39,171 bases of DNA from Bowdeniella nasicola (GCF_001907295.1 NZ_MQVR01000014.1:1-39171), one strand, 5' to 3'; positions 24,415 through 32,290 are shown, counted from the stretch's first letter. Made by a program: numbers and translations. The notes: a model not told the origin generated them from the sequence alone.

Positions 24415-25264
24415 GGGCCACTCGATCCACCGACTGGCTGCCGCGTTCGACGAACTCTTCGCCGGACGCCAGCTTGCCGTCTGTTCCCCGCAGGGCAGAT
24501 TCGCCGACGGCGCCGCGCTGTTGGACGGCCGGCGATACGACGGGTCGGAGGCCTGGGGCAAGCATCTTTTCCAGCATTTCGACGACCTCGTTTTGCACAC
24601 GCATCTCGGCCTGTACGGGTCGTGGACATTCGACGGCGATGAAACGTTTGCCGCGCCGCGTTCGATCGGCGCGCCCCGCCGACGCATCGGTGAGGCCGAG
24701 ACCCTCGCGACCGAGATCGCGCAGGCGGGCACCTGGCACGTGCCCGAACCGCGCGGCCAGGTCCGCGTCCGGCTCGCGGCCACCAACGGCATCGCCGACC
24801 TCACCGGGCCGAACCAGTGCCGCGTCGTTGCGGTCGACGAGATCGATACCGTTACCCGCCGCCTCGGGCCCGACCCGCTGCGCGCCGATGCCGACGGCGA
24901 AGCCTTCATTGCTCGCGCGCGCCAGTTGCGCCGCCCGATCGGCGAACTCATCATGGACCAGTCGGTCGTCGCGGGCCCGGGCAATATCTACCGCGCCGAA
25001 GCGCTCTTCCTCGCCGGGATCGACCCGCACCGCCCAGGCGAGCGCGTCTCGGTGGCGCGCCTATCCCACCTGTGGGAGCTACTCGTGACACACATGAAAA
25101 ACGGTGTCGCGACGGGAAAGATCGTCACGACGCCACACGATTTCGAGGAGCGCTACTTCGTCTACCAGCGCGACGGGCTGCCGTGCCTGCGCTGCGGGGG
25201 CCGCATCGTTCTCGAGCCGATGGCGGGCCGTAAGCTCTACCGTTGCCCGCGCTGCCAGCGCTAG
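24407..25264 (+). CDS. Fpg/Nei family DNA glycosylase-AP lyase
   Basis: A 285-residue base-excision repair enzyme. MPEGHSIHRLAAAFDEL carries the N-terminal proline nucleophile (P2) and E3 of the Fpg/Nei family; the GHSIH form is that of actinobacterial endonuclease VIII-like proteins, which remove oxidised pyrimidines. The helix-two-turn-helix shows DQSVVAGPGNIYRAEALFLAG. The C-terminal zinc finger has LPCLRCGG and RCPRCQR (about 260-285), so all four cysteines are present. It overlaps the alkyltransferase-like gene by eight bases, and its TAG stop is interlocked (CTAG, 25261-25264) with that of the converging GNAT gene. Exact lesion preference cannot be set by sequence. Confidence 0.92.
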   Translation: MPEGHSIHRLAAAFDELFAGRQLAVCSPQGRFADGAALLDGRRYDGSEAWGKHLFQHFDDLVLHTHLGLYGSWTFDGDETFAAPRSIGAPRRRIGEAETLATEIAQAGTWHVPEPRGQVRVRLAATNGIADLTGPNQCRVVAVDEIDTVTRRLGPDPLRADADGEAFIARARQLRRPIGELIMDQSVVAGPGNIYRAEALFLAGIDPHRPGERVSVARLSHLWELLVTHMKNGVATGKIVTTPHDFEERYFVYQRDGLPCLRCGGRIVLEPMAGRKLYRCPRCQR

Positions 25265-25764
25265 CGGACTTCTTCGTGCTCGGTGAAGCCGAGCGTGCGG
25301 TACAGCCGCGCCGCATCGGCGGCGTCGACGAGATCGACGCGCAACGCGAGCGACTGAGCTCCGCGGGCCTCTTGGGCCTCGGCGACCGCGGCGAGCAAGC
25401 TCGTGGCGATGCCGCGCCCGCGATACTTGGGGTGGACGAAGAGCTCGATCACGAACGGGCCATCGGGCACGTCATCGAACGGCGCGTCGAGCACGGTCAT
25501 GATGACGCCGACGAGGCGGCCCTCGCAGTGCGCGCCGAGGAACCCGCCGGGCGCGGGCCGCCCGAATGCCCCGGAAAAACTCATCTCCATCTCGTCATAG
25601 GCCTCATCGAACGTGTCGACAGCGACGCCGGGCGCGTAGGAGCGAAGGTAGAGGCGAGCGAGATCGTCAAGATCGTCCACACTGAGGTCCCGCACATCGA
25701 TCCCCTCGGTGCGGGTCGCGGACCCGAGTGTCTCCACTCGCGTCATCAGTGTGGCCTGGGACAT
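25261..25764 (-). CDS. GNAT family N-acetyltransferase
   Basis: A 167-residue acetyl-CoA-dependent acetyltransferase. The signature is VIELFVHPKYRGRGIATSLLAAV, where RGRGIA is the acetyl-CoA pyrophosphate loop, followed by LRVDLVDAADAARLYRTLGF, the last conserved strand-helix. The N-terminal half (DVRDLSVDDLDDLARLYLRS) forms the acceptor side and gives no substrate clue. It lies 27 bases downstream of cysE in the same direction and may be the last gene of the cysK-cysE transcript, but the gap makes this uncertain. Confidence 0.88.
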   Translation of the reverse strand: MSQATLMTRVETLGSATRTEGIDVRDLSVDDLDDLARLYLRSYAPGVAVDTFDEAYDEMEMSFSGAFGRPAPGGFLGAHCEGRLVGVIMTVLDAPFDDVPDGPFVIELFVHPKYRGRGIATSLLAAVAEAQEARGAQSLALRVDLVDAADAARLYRTLGFTEHEEVR

Positions 25765-25791
25765 ATCCCTACTGTAGTCCCGCGCGCGCGA

Positions 25792-26376
25792 TTAGATGAA
25801 GAGAGTCGGATCGACGATTTGGTGCGCCTCGCGCGATTCTTCGCTGCGTTCGCGGATCTTCGCGGGCACGCCGACGGCCGCGCTGCCCGCGGGCACGTCT
25901 TTGACAACGACGGCATTCGCGCCGATCTTTGCGCCGTCGCCGATCTCGATCGGGCCGAGCACCTTCGCGCCCGCGCCGACCATGACACCGTCCCCGACGG
26001 TGGGGTGGCGCTTGCCAGGGTTCATCGCGACGCCGCCGAGCGTGACGCCATGGAACAGGACGCAGTCATCGCCCACCTCGGCGGTCTCGCCGATGACGAC
26101 ACCCATTCCGTGGTCGATGAAGAAGCGGCGGCCGATACGTGCCCCGGGATGGATCTCGATTCCGGTCAGGCCGCGCATGAGCTGGCTGGCGAGGCGGGCC
26201 GAGAGCTTATGGCCCTTGCCCCACAGGTGGTGGCACACCCGGTGCCCCCACAGCGCGTGGACACCGGGATAGGCGAGCGCGACCTCGACGAGAGTGCGCG
26301 CGGCCGGGTCGGAGTTTTTCGCCGTTTGCAGGTCCTCTTTCAGCAGGGCCCGCAGGGGCAACCGGGTGTGCGTCAT
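25792..26376 (-). CDS. cysE: Serine O-acetyltransferase
   Basis: A 194-residue EpsC-type serine acetyltransferase that makes O-acetylserine from serine and acetyl-CoA, the committed step of cysteine synthesis. The N-terminal helices carry [15 protein letters not shown]. The left-handed beta-helix of hexapeptide repeats includes [20 protein letters not shown] with the catalytic Asp-His, then [13 protein letters not shown] and [20 protein letters not shown]. It follows cysK by two bases and is surely cotranscribed with it; the products form the cysteine synthase complex, using the CysE C-terminus (ending in TLFI) to dock in CysK, and that terminal Ile is present. Confidence 0.95.
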   Translation of the reverse strand: MTHTRLPLRALLKEDLQTAKNSDPAARTLVEVALAYPGVHALWGHRVCHHLWGKGHKLSARLASQLMRGLTGIEIHPGARIGRRFFIDHGMGVVIGETAEVGDDCVLFHGVTLGGVAMNPGKRHPTVGDGVMVGAGAKVLGPIEIGDGAKIGANAVVVKDVPAGSAAVGVPAKIRERSEESREAHQIVDPTLFI

Positions 26377-26378
26377 GG

Positions 26379-27308
<930 letters not shown>

Positions 27309-27335
27309 GTCGGACTCCAAAAGGGGGGATCGATT

Positions 27336-27460
27336 CTCGGGTGCCTACGCGAGGAACACTGGACACGTCAACCACGTGGGCGAGTGGCAACGCACGCAAA
27401 AGCCCAGCGTTCTATCGACAGCAACAACACGCGACGCAGCGCGCGCAGCAAGCACCCGAG
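27336..27460 (-). promoter_or_regulatory. Leader-dependent RNA switch upstream of cysK (candidate)
   Basis: In the mRNA, CUCGGGUGCUUGC (27460-27448), which ends on the first Cys codon of the leader, is complementary to GUAGGCACCCGAG (27348-27336), about 20 bases before the cysK ribosome site. The helix is 13 bp with two G-U pairs and a perfect 9-bp core. A ribosome stalled at the first cysteine codons would cover the upstream strand and prevent pairing; a ribosome that finishes would release it. This gives a direct way to couple cysteine supply to cysK-cysE. Whether it works by termination or by translation is not clear, as no U-tract is visible. Confidence 0.6.
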
Positions 27461-27492
27461 TAGGAAGCGAGTAAACGCGGCAAGTAGGCCAT
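27412..27492 (-). CDS. Cysteine-rich leader peptide of the cysK-cysE operon
   Basis: An ATG at 27492, with GAGGAG four bases before it, opens 26 codons ending in TAG at 27412. The second half encodes seven cysteines, C15, C16, C19 and C22-C25 (last segment ACCARCVACCCCR), a density not expected by chance. A -10-like TAGACT lies about 40 bases upstream (27537-27532). Such runs form regulatory leaders: when charged tRNA-Cys is scarce the ribosome stalls on them and changes downstream RNA folding or expression. Polycysteine leaders upstream of sulfur genes are known in mycobacteria, where those described are leaderless; this one has its own ribosome site. The peptide itself is probably without function. 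Confidence 0.85.
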   Translation of the reverse strand: MAYLPRLLASYSGACCARCVACCCCR

Positions 27493-27546
27493 AACGCTCC
27501 TCAGAAATACGTCGGGTGGATCAGTGCCACCAGTCTAGCCCGCGGC

Positions 27547-28344
27547 TTAGTTCTGTGGGGAAGCCTGTCCGCTAGGCGAGGAATCAAGGACCGATGCAAT
27601 GGCGTCGGCAAGCGGTGCGGCCTCCTGCGTTGTCACGACGAAGCGGCGGTCACCGGCGAGGTGCAAGACGAGTGCGTCGCCCTTAAAAAGGACAACGCCG
27701 CGTTCGCCGTCGAGGTTCGCGCGATAGCCCCAGCCGCAGAATTCGCCAAAGGGGTCGACGCGGCGCACGCTGGCCGACGCGATCTCGCTCATCGAGTGGG
27801 TGAACGACAGGAACGGGATCGCCGTGGCGGTGCGGACCCGCTCGGGCGTGACTGTGACCGCCCAGGGCTGCATGATGAGCGGCAGCGCGAGCCCGGTGAG
27901 CGCGAGCAGTGCGCCCGCCCACCACAGGCTGGGGTCGGCGAGCACGAGGGCGACGATGCTGATCGCAAGCGCGATTCCCGAGACCCAACCGACGATAATC
28001 GCGGTTCGGCCCGGGCGTGCCGTACCAGAAGCGATCACGCGCGTGCCGTCGGTCCCGGCGGGCAGCGGTGTCTCGGGGCGCACCCGCAGGTCCGGGCGCG
28101 GCAGCAGCCGGAAGACGACGAACCCGAGCGCGATGCCGGCGAGCATGCCTCCGATCGGAATCGCCGCGTTCTCAACGTTCAGGGCGATCGGGATGGCGAG
28201 CGCGGCCGCGGCGGAAAGCGCGCCGACGGTAAATCCGATTGTGGCGCGCCAGTCACCGGCCGCGCGGTCGGGGGCCGTAGCGAAATAGACGGCCAGGGCC
28301 GTCACGAGGAGTCCCGGGGCGACGAGAATGAGTGCGAGCCACAT
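27547..28344 (-). CDS. Membrane protein of unknown function
   Basis: A 265-residue protein with about five hydrophobic spans (about 1-22, 35-55, 62-82, 115-135, 140-160) and a soluble C-terminal part with WAVTVTPERVRTATAIPFLS, SVRRVDPFGEFCGWGYR and VVLFKGDALVLHLAGDRRFVV. The C-terminal domain resembles the PH-like/DUF3093 type domains attached to small actinobacterial membrane proteins, though I cannot name the family firmly. Its ATG overlaps the yigZ-type stop by one base (TAATG), so the two are translated together. The 3' end lies just upstream of the cysK leader. Confidence 0.7.
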   Translation of the reverse strand: MWLALILVAPGLLVTALAVYFATAPDRAAGDWRATIGFTVGALSAAAALAIPIALNVENAAIPIGGMLAGIALGFVVFRLLPRPDLRVRPETPLPAGTDGTRVIASGTARPGRTAIIVGWVSGIALAISIVALVLADPSLWWAGALLALTGLALPLIMQPWAVTVTPERVRTATAIPFLSFTHSMSEIASASVRRVDPFGEFCGWGYRANLDGERGVVLFKGDALVLHLAGDRRFVVTTQEAAPLADAIASVLDSSPSGQASPQN

Positions 28345-28991
28345 TAGAGGGCCACCTCGCTGATGCGATCGGCGAGGCGCACCGGGGTGGCGTCGCCGTG
28401 GGTGAGAGAGGCGAGTAGCGACATGAGTTCGTCTCCATTGTCATAGCTCAGGGTGAAGCGAGCATCGGTGGGACGCTCCGGGTCGAAGCCGTAGGCGACG
28501 TTGAGCACGGAGACCCCCTGGTTCTCCAGCGCCGCGCGCAGCCGTCCGGCATCGCCTGCCCCGACGGTCAGCTCCCAGGTCGGAAGCGCGACGAGGTGCA
28601 CCTTCGTGCCCGCATCGAGCGTCGCGATCGTGGTATTGGTATAGGCGCGCACGAGGCCGCCCGTGCCGAGCTTGATGCCGCCGAAATACCGCACGACGAC
28701 GACCGCGACATCGATCAGCCCCGAGCCGCGCAGCGCGGCGAGCATCGGCATCCCAGCCGTGCCCGACGGCTCCCCGTCATCGGAAGACCGCTCGATCGGG
28801 TTCGGCCCGTCGGCGATTGAAAACGCCGTGCAGTGGTGGCGCGCATCAGGATATTGCGCCCGAATCTCGGCGAAAAACTCGCGCGCCGCCGCCTCGTTTT
28901 CGACCCGCCGCGTGTACCCCAAAAACTTTGAGCGCGAAATCTCGAGCTCGGCGTGCGCGGTCGTCGACCGCGCGAGAGTCATGGGGCACAC
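28344..28991 (-). CDS. YigZ/IMPACT family protein
   Basis: A 215-residue protein of the UPF0029/IMPACT family, thought to bind nucleic acids or ribosomes, with function in bacteria unsettled. Motifs are EISRSKFLGYTRRVENEAAA, the core DARHHCTAFSI, SSDDGEPSGTAGMPML and VVVVRYFGGIKLGTGGLVRA. The C-terminal DUF1949 ferredoxin-like domain follows (about 140-215). The GTG at 28991 is favoured because AATAAT lies six bases upstream and no ribosome site is seen (leaderless style); the alternative is the ATG at 28982. It is coupled to the membrane protein gene that follows. Confidence 0.9.
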   Translation of the reverse strand: MCPMTLARSTTAHAELEISRSKFLGYTRRVENEAAAREFFAEIRAQYPDARHHCTAFSIADGPNPIERSSDDGEPSGTAGMPMLAALRGSGLIDVAVVVVRYFGGIKLGTGGLVRAYTNTTIATLDAGTKVHLVALPTWELTVGAGDAGRLRAALENQGVSVLNVAYGFDPERPTDARFTLSYDNGDELMSLLASLTHGDATPVRLADRISEVAL

Positions 28992-29010
28992 GGCTCTATT
29001 ATTGCAAAGG

Positions 29011-30084
29011 TCAGCTCACGGCTCCCAGCCACGGCTCGAGTTCATCGGAGGTCGCCTCCCAGGACCGCGGGTCGCGAGTGAGCTCTTCATCGGTCAGCAG
29101 GCTGTCGGCGAATGCCCGCTGCAGGCGCTCGCGCTCATCGCCATTGCCACAGATGACGAGCCGCGTCGAGACCTCCGCGGGGACGGGATGGGAGCCGACG
29201 ACGCCGACGCTTACCTGCCCGCCGGCGCCTTCCCAGCTGCAGATCGTCCCCGGGCGCGTCGGCACCCAGAACCGGCCGCGGTGCACGAGCCGGCCCGCGC
29301 CGAGCAGCTCGATGTTGTCGAGCAGGCGGGCAGGATGGAACGGGCGCGTGGAGGCGAGGTCGAGTGTCCACGTGCCGTATTCGCTTGGACCGCCCCAGGG
29401 CTGCACGCCGCGCGGATCGACGCGCGCAAGTGCGGCCGCGGCACTGTGCTCGCCACCGAAGAGCAGCGGGTGAACATCGCCGTCGTGCAGGTCACCGGTC
29501 AGCAGCGTGTCATGCGCACGCAGGTGTTCGACGAGCTCGCCGCCGGGGCCATCCCCGCCGTGCGCGACGATGAGGTCGGCGACGGAGATCTGCGCGAGGA
29601 TCGCCTCGCCAATGCTGCGCTCGGGGGCATCGCTTGCGATGCGGCGTTCCTCCAGGGTGATCGGCTCGAGCAGGTCCTCGACGGCCGCCGTGGTATCGAC
29701 GACGGCCGACACGCTCGACAGGTGCGCGCTCAGCCCACCGTCCTGGCAGGCCTCGTTCACGACGCGCGACAGCGGCAGCGGATCGATCGCCAGAGGCGGG
29801 AAGTAGGCCAGCGCATGCGGCCACATCATCGAAATGATCTCCTCGAGCGCGTTCACGGCATCGCCCGCGATCCCACAGGAGAAGCAGCCGTCATCGAGCA
29901 CGTGCCACCTGTCGGAGATGACACCGTTCGCGTCGATGACGACGCGGCGCACCGCCGTCGCATCCTCGGAGAGTGTATGCACGAGGGCGACCGTGCCGGG
30001 TTCGGAGACGACGAGGTCAAACGCCGCGCATTCGCGCAAGACGGGGTCAGTCGTGGCAAGCAGTGCCAGGGGAGTGGAGCGCAT
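29011..30084 (-). CDS. CobW/Mrf-like protein without P-loop, divergent from the zinc-free ribosomal operon
   Basis: A 357-residue protein with the CobW C-terminal domain (SPTRPFHPARLLDNIELLGA-like region at about 235-300, RGRFWVPTRPG) and the CxxC site HVLDDGCFSCGIAGD in place of the CobW GCxCC loop. The N-terminus begins MRSTPLALLATTDPVL and has no GxxGxGKT Walker A, so GTP binding is doubtful. This pattern matches the Zur-controlled mycobacterial proteins Rv0106 and Mrf, the latter recruiting a hibernation factor to zinc-starved ribosomes. TAGGCT lies seven bases before the ATG and the Zur-like box lies in the spacer, so the gene is expected to be leaderless and zinc-repressed. A zinc chaperone role is the alternative. 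Confidence 0.78.
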   Translation of the reverse strand: MRSTPLALLATTDPVLRECAAFDLVVSEPGTVALVHTLSEDATAVRRVVIDANGVISDRWHVLDDGCFSCGIAGDAVNALEEIISMMWPHALAYFPPLAIDPLPLSRVVNEACQDGGLSAHLSSVSAVVDTTAAVEDLLEPITLEERRIASDAPERSIGEAILAQISVADLIVAHGGDGPGGELVEHLRAHDTLLTGDLHDGDVHPLLFGGEHSAAAALARVDPRGVQPWGGPSEYGTWTLDLASTRPFHPARLLDNIELLGAGRLVHRGRFWVPTRPGTICSWEGAGGQVSVGVVGSHPVPAEVSTRLVICGNGDERERLQRAFADSLLTDEELTRDPRSWEATSDELEPWLGAVS

Positions 30085-30091
30085 GGGTGTG

Positions 30092-30120
30092 AGCCTACAC
30101 TTGACGATAACGATTCTCAA
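30092..30120 (-). promoter_or_regulatory. Promoter of the CobW/Mrf-like gene
   Basis: On the minus strand TTGAGA (30120-30115) and TAGGCT (30097-30092) are spaced by 17 bases, and the ATG at 30084 follows seven bases later, so transcription should start at or next to the start codon. The spacer contains the Zur-like box. Confidence 0.6.
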
Positions 30121-30130
30121 CATCTAATCT
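30101..30130 (+). promoter_or_regulatory. Promoter of the zinc-free ribosomal protein operon
   Basis: TTGACG (30101-30106) and TAATCT (30125-30130) are separated by 18 bases; the L28 ATG at 30138 lies seven bases after the -10 box. The mRNA is therefore probably leaderless. The spacer is occupied by the Zur-like box, so repressor and RNA polymerase would exclude each other. Confidence 0.65.
30105..30119. promoter_or_regulatory. Zur-like operator in the divergent promoter
   Basis: The 15-mer CGATAACGATTCTCA has the 7-1-7 form of Fur/Zur boxes and agrees with most positions of the actinobacterial Zur consensus (TGAAAATGATTTTCA type). It lies between genes typical of Zur regulons, inside both divergent promoters. 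Identification as Zur rather than Fur rests on the regulated genes. Confidence 0.75.
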
Positions 30131-30137
30131 GATGGGC

Positions 30138-30374
30138 ATGTCTGCACACTGCCAAGTCACGGGGAAGTCGCCCGCCTTTGGGAAGCGCGTCTCGCACTCC
30201 CACCGCCGGACCTCCCGACGGTTTAACCCCAATATTCAAAAAAAGACCTATTACGTCCCATCGCTCGGGCGCCGCGTCACCCTGCGGGTCTCGACGAACG
30301 GCATCAAGGTAATCGATAAGCGCGGGATCGACGCGGTCGTTGCCGAGATGCTCGCGCGCGGCGAGAAACTGTAA
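30138..30374 (+). CDS. rpmB: Ribosomal protein L28, zinc-free paralogue
   Basis: A 78-residue L28 of the large ribosomal subunit. It aligns over its full length with standard L28 ([50 protein letters not shown]). Zinc-binding actinobacterial L28 has CxxC pairs; only one Cys remains here, so this is a C-minus form. I chose the ATG at 30138, not 30132, because alignment begins there and it lies exactly seven bases after the -10 box. It is the first gene of the presumed Zur-controlled operon. Confidence 0.93.
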   Translation: MSAHCQVTGKSPAFGKRVSHSHRRTSRRFNPNIQKKTYYVPSLGRRVTLRVSTNGIKVIDKRGIDAVVAEMLARGEKL

Positions 30375-30390
30375 CGAAAGGCAACCCTTC

Positions 30391-30561
30391 ATGGCGAAGA
30401 AATCGGCCGACTTGCGGCCGAAGATCAAGCTCAAGTCCACCGCGGGCACCGGCTATACCTACATCACCCGCAAGTCGCGGCGGAACACCCCCGACCGCCT
30501 GGTGATCAAGAAGTATGACCCGGTCATCCGCCGCCACGTCGACTTCCGAGAGGAGCGCTAG
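30391..30561 (+). CDS. rpmG: Ribosomal protein L33, zinc-free paralogue
   Basis: A 56-residue L33 with no cysteines ([39 protein letters not shown]), the C-minus type that does not bind zinc. GAAAGG lies nine bases before the ATG. Its TAG stop overlaps the GTG start of rpsN by one base, so translation is coupled. Replacing zinc-containing L33 during starvation frees zinc from ribosomes. Confidence 0.93.
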   Translation: MAKKSADLRPKIKLKSTAGTGYTYITRKSRRNTPDRLVIKKYDPVIRRHVDFREER

Positions 30562-30866
30562 TGGCCAAGAAATCCAAGATCGCGAAGAACGAGCAGCGCA
30601 AGGCGATCGTCGCGCGCTATGCGGATCGCCGCCGCGAGCTCAAGGCCGCATCGGTCAACCCGCACCTCAGCCAGAACGAGCGCGACGCCGCGATGGCCGC
30701 GCTACACAAGCTGCCGCGCGATGCCTCCCCGACGCGCGTGCGCAACCGCGATGCTGCCGACGGCCGTCCGCGCGCCTACCTGCGCGAGTTCGGCCTCTCA
30801 CGCGTGAAGTTCCGTGAAATGGCGTTGCGCGGCGAGCTGCCCGGCATCACGAAATCGAGCTGGTAG
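30561..30866 (+). CDS. rpsN: Ribosomal protein S14, long zinc-free form
   Basis: A 101-residue S14 of the long type, without the CxxC...CxxC zinc site of the short S14 (about 61 residues). Conserved parts are [39 protein letters not shown] and [20 protein letters not shown]. It starts with GTG overlapping the rpmG stop. It is the third gene of the zinc-sparing operon and is expected to replace the zinc-binding S14 in the 30S head. Confidence 0.94.
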   Translation: MAKKSKIAKNEQRKAIVARYADRRRELKAASVNPHLSQNERDAAMAALHKLPRDASPTRVRNRDAADGRPRAYLREFGLSRVKFREMALRGELPGITKSSW

Positions 30867-30873
30867 GAGACCT

Positions 30874-31128
30874 ATGAAACCGAATATCCACCCCAACTAC
30901 GGGCCCGTCGTCTTCCGCGATAACTCCGCGGGGTTCGCGTTCCTCACGCGCTCGACGATGACGAGCGAGCAGTCGATTGAGTGGGAAGACGGCAACACCT
31001 ACCCCGTCGTCGATGTCGATGTTTCGTCGGCCTCTCACCCGTTCTATACGGGCAAGCAGAAGGTCCTCGATACGGCCGGCCGAGTTGAGAAGTTCAACCG
31101 CCGTTACGGCAAAGGGGGAGCCAATTGA
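30874..31128 (+). CDS. rpmE2: Ribosomal protein L31 type B
   Basis: An 84-residue L31 type B ([48 protein letters not shown]). It lacks the zinc-binding cysteines of type A and displaces it from ribosomes when zinc is low. TAGGAGA lies just before the ATG. Its TGA overlaps the TTG start of the L36 gene. Confidence 0.95.
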   Translation: MKPNIHPNYGPVVFRDNSAGFAFLTRSTMTSEQSIEWEDGNTYPVVDVDVSSASHPFYTGKQKVLDTAGRVEKFNRRYGKGGAN

Positions 31129-31247
31129 AGGTCCGCGCCTCGCTGAAGGCCCTGAAGCTCAAAGACGGCGCCATTGTCGTAAGACGCCGGGGTAAGACCT
31201 ATGTCATCAACAAGAAACACCCCAACTTCAAAGCGCGGCAGGGCTAA
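31125..31247 (+). CDS. rpmJ2: Ribosomal protein L36 type B, zinc-free
   Basis: A 40-codon frame starting with TTG at 31125 encodes [20 protein letters not shown] and ends [11 protein letters not shown], which is the YkgO-type L36 without the Cys/His zinc site. The start overlaps the rpmE2 stop (TTGA), with AAAGGGGGAG upstream. This completes the C-minus ribosomal set of the operon. Confidence 0.93.
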   Translation: MKVRASLKALKLKDGAIVVRRRGKTYVINKKHPNFKARQG

Positions 31248-31252
31248 GCGGC

Positions 31253-31282
31253 TTGATCCGGCCCCGATTCGCGCGCTAGACT
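31253..31282 (+). promoter_or_regulatory. Promoter for rpmF
   Basis: TTGATC (31253-31258) and TAGACT (31277-31282) are spaced by 18 bases and lie directly after the L36 stop, giving rpmF its own start with an untranslated leader of about 120 bases. No Zur-like box is seen here. Confidence 0.5.
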
Positions 31283-31412
31283 ACTCAGGTTGCCTAGGCG
31301 TCTGTGGCCGATCTCGCAGTGATAATCTTCCCCGGAAGTAGAATGCGAGCCGCCATTCGTGGCAAGCTAAGCAACGGCTTAAAAATCATGAAACGGAAAG
31401 GAGCGGCAGGGC

Positions 31413-31580
31413 ATGGCAGTCCAGAAGCGCAAGATGTCCCGCAGCAACACCCGCTCTCGCCGGTCCCAGTGGAAGGCGCAGCTCACCGAGCTCGTCACCA
31501 TCCGCGTCCAGGGCCGTGAGATGAAGGTGCCGCGTCGCCTCGCGAAGGCGTACAAGCAGGGCATTCTCATCGACGAATAG
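31413..31580 (+). CDS. rpmF: Ribosomal protein L32
   Basis: A 55-residue L32 of the large subunit, starting [20 protein letters not shown] and ending [11 protein letters not shown]. No CxxC zinc site is present, which is normal for many actinobacterial L32 proteins. The ATG at 31413 has AAAGGAG upstream at a rather long spacing of ten bases. It has its own promoter and terminator, so it may be the only constitutive ribosomal gene of this cluster. Confidence 0.93.
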   Translation: MAVQKRKMSRSNTRSRRSQWKAQLTELVTIRVQGREMKVPRRLAKAYKQGILIDE

Positions 31581-31596
31581 ACCTCGCATTCAAAAC

Positions 31597-31633
31597 GGCG
31601 GGCCGATCCACTAAGGGAACGGCCCGCCGCTTT
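31597..31633 (+). terminator. Terminator after rpmF
   Basis: GGCGGGCCG (31597-31605) pairs with CGGCCCGCC (31620-31628), loop of 14 bases, followed by GCTTTG. It lies between rpmF and the converging lipoprotein gene and can serve both. Confidence 0.8.
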
Positions 31634-31647
31634 GCTATGCACCGCGG

Positions 31648-32274
31648 CTAGCCGTCGTAGTTATTCCACGCTTCGCAACTCGCTGGCACTGCCACCATCG
31701 ATTGCGGATCGTTGGGAAACGTCACGGTGGCGTTCGGGCTGACGTCCTCCGTCGTGACCTTATAGAAGCCCGCGACGTTGTTCTCCGCGTCCTTGCACAA
31801 GACCACCGACGTGATGGCCGACGCCTTCGCCTTCGGCAGCGGCGGGACGGACGCATCGAGGGAGGCGTCCTTATTCAGCTTGACGACCGCTGCAGCGGCC
31901 TTAACGGAGACCGCCCTGCGACCCAGTGACGGGAGATGCGCATGGGCGAGAACCTCCTGGCCAGGCCAGTGCATGAAGTAGTCCGCATCCGCGGTTTGCA
32001 CCTCTTCGTTGTCCATCAGCACCGCCCACTTGGCTCCGCCCAAGGTCAGCGCGAGGCGCTTCGTATCATTTCCGGACACGATGGCGTAGACGTGGATCCC
32101 CTCGTCATCCTGGTAAAACCACGATTCGACGACCTTGACTTCGGGCGGATCCTCATCCGCGAGTGGTACCGGGTTTTGGAGCGCTCGGGGATCGGACGAG
32201 CCGTTCCCGCCACATGCTGTCAGGGACAGTGTCAGTGCCGCGCCTAGAGCGAATACCGTTCGTCGGAGCTGCAT
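31648..32274 (-). CDS. Lipoprotein, intact member of a three-copy family
   Basis: A 208-residue secreted lipoprotein. The signal MQLRRTVFALGAALTLSL ends in lipobox LTAC, so Cys21 would be lipidated and the protein held on the outer face of the membrane. The mature part shows KVVESWFYQDDEGIHVYAIV, DYFMHWPGQEVLAHAHL, SVVLCKDAENNVAGFYKV and a C-terminal Cys (ASCEAWNNYDG), suggesting one disulfide. No known family was recognised. The two genes upstream in the same direction encode related proteins but are broken; this one has AAGGAGGG before its ATG and no lesions. Its start lies 17 bases after the restored stop of the preceding pseudogene. Confidence 0.82.
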   Translation of the reverse strand: MQLRRTVFALGAALTLSLTACGGNGSSDPRALQNPVPLADEDPPEVKVVESWFYQDDEGIHVYAIVSGNDTKRLALTLGGAKWAVLMDNEEVQTADADYFMHWPGQEVLAHAHLPSLGRRAVSVKAAAAVVKLNKDASLDASVPPLPKAKASAITSVVLCKDAENNVAGFYKVTTEDVSPNATVTFPNDPQSMVAVPASCEAWNNYDG

Positions 32275-32290
32275 CGTCGCCCTCCTTGCG

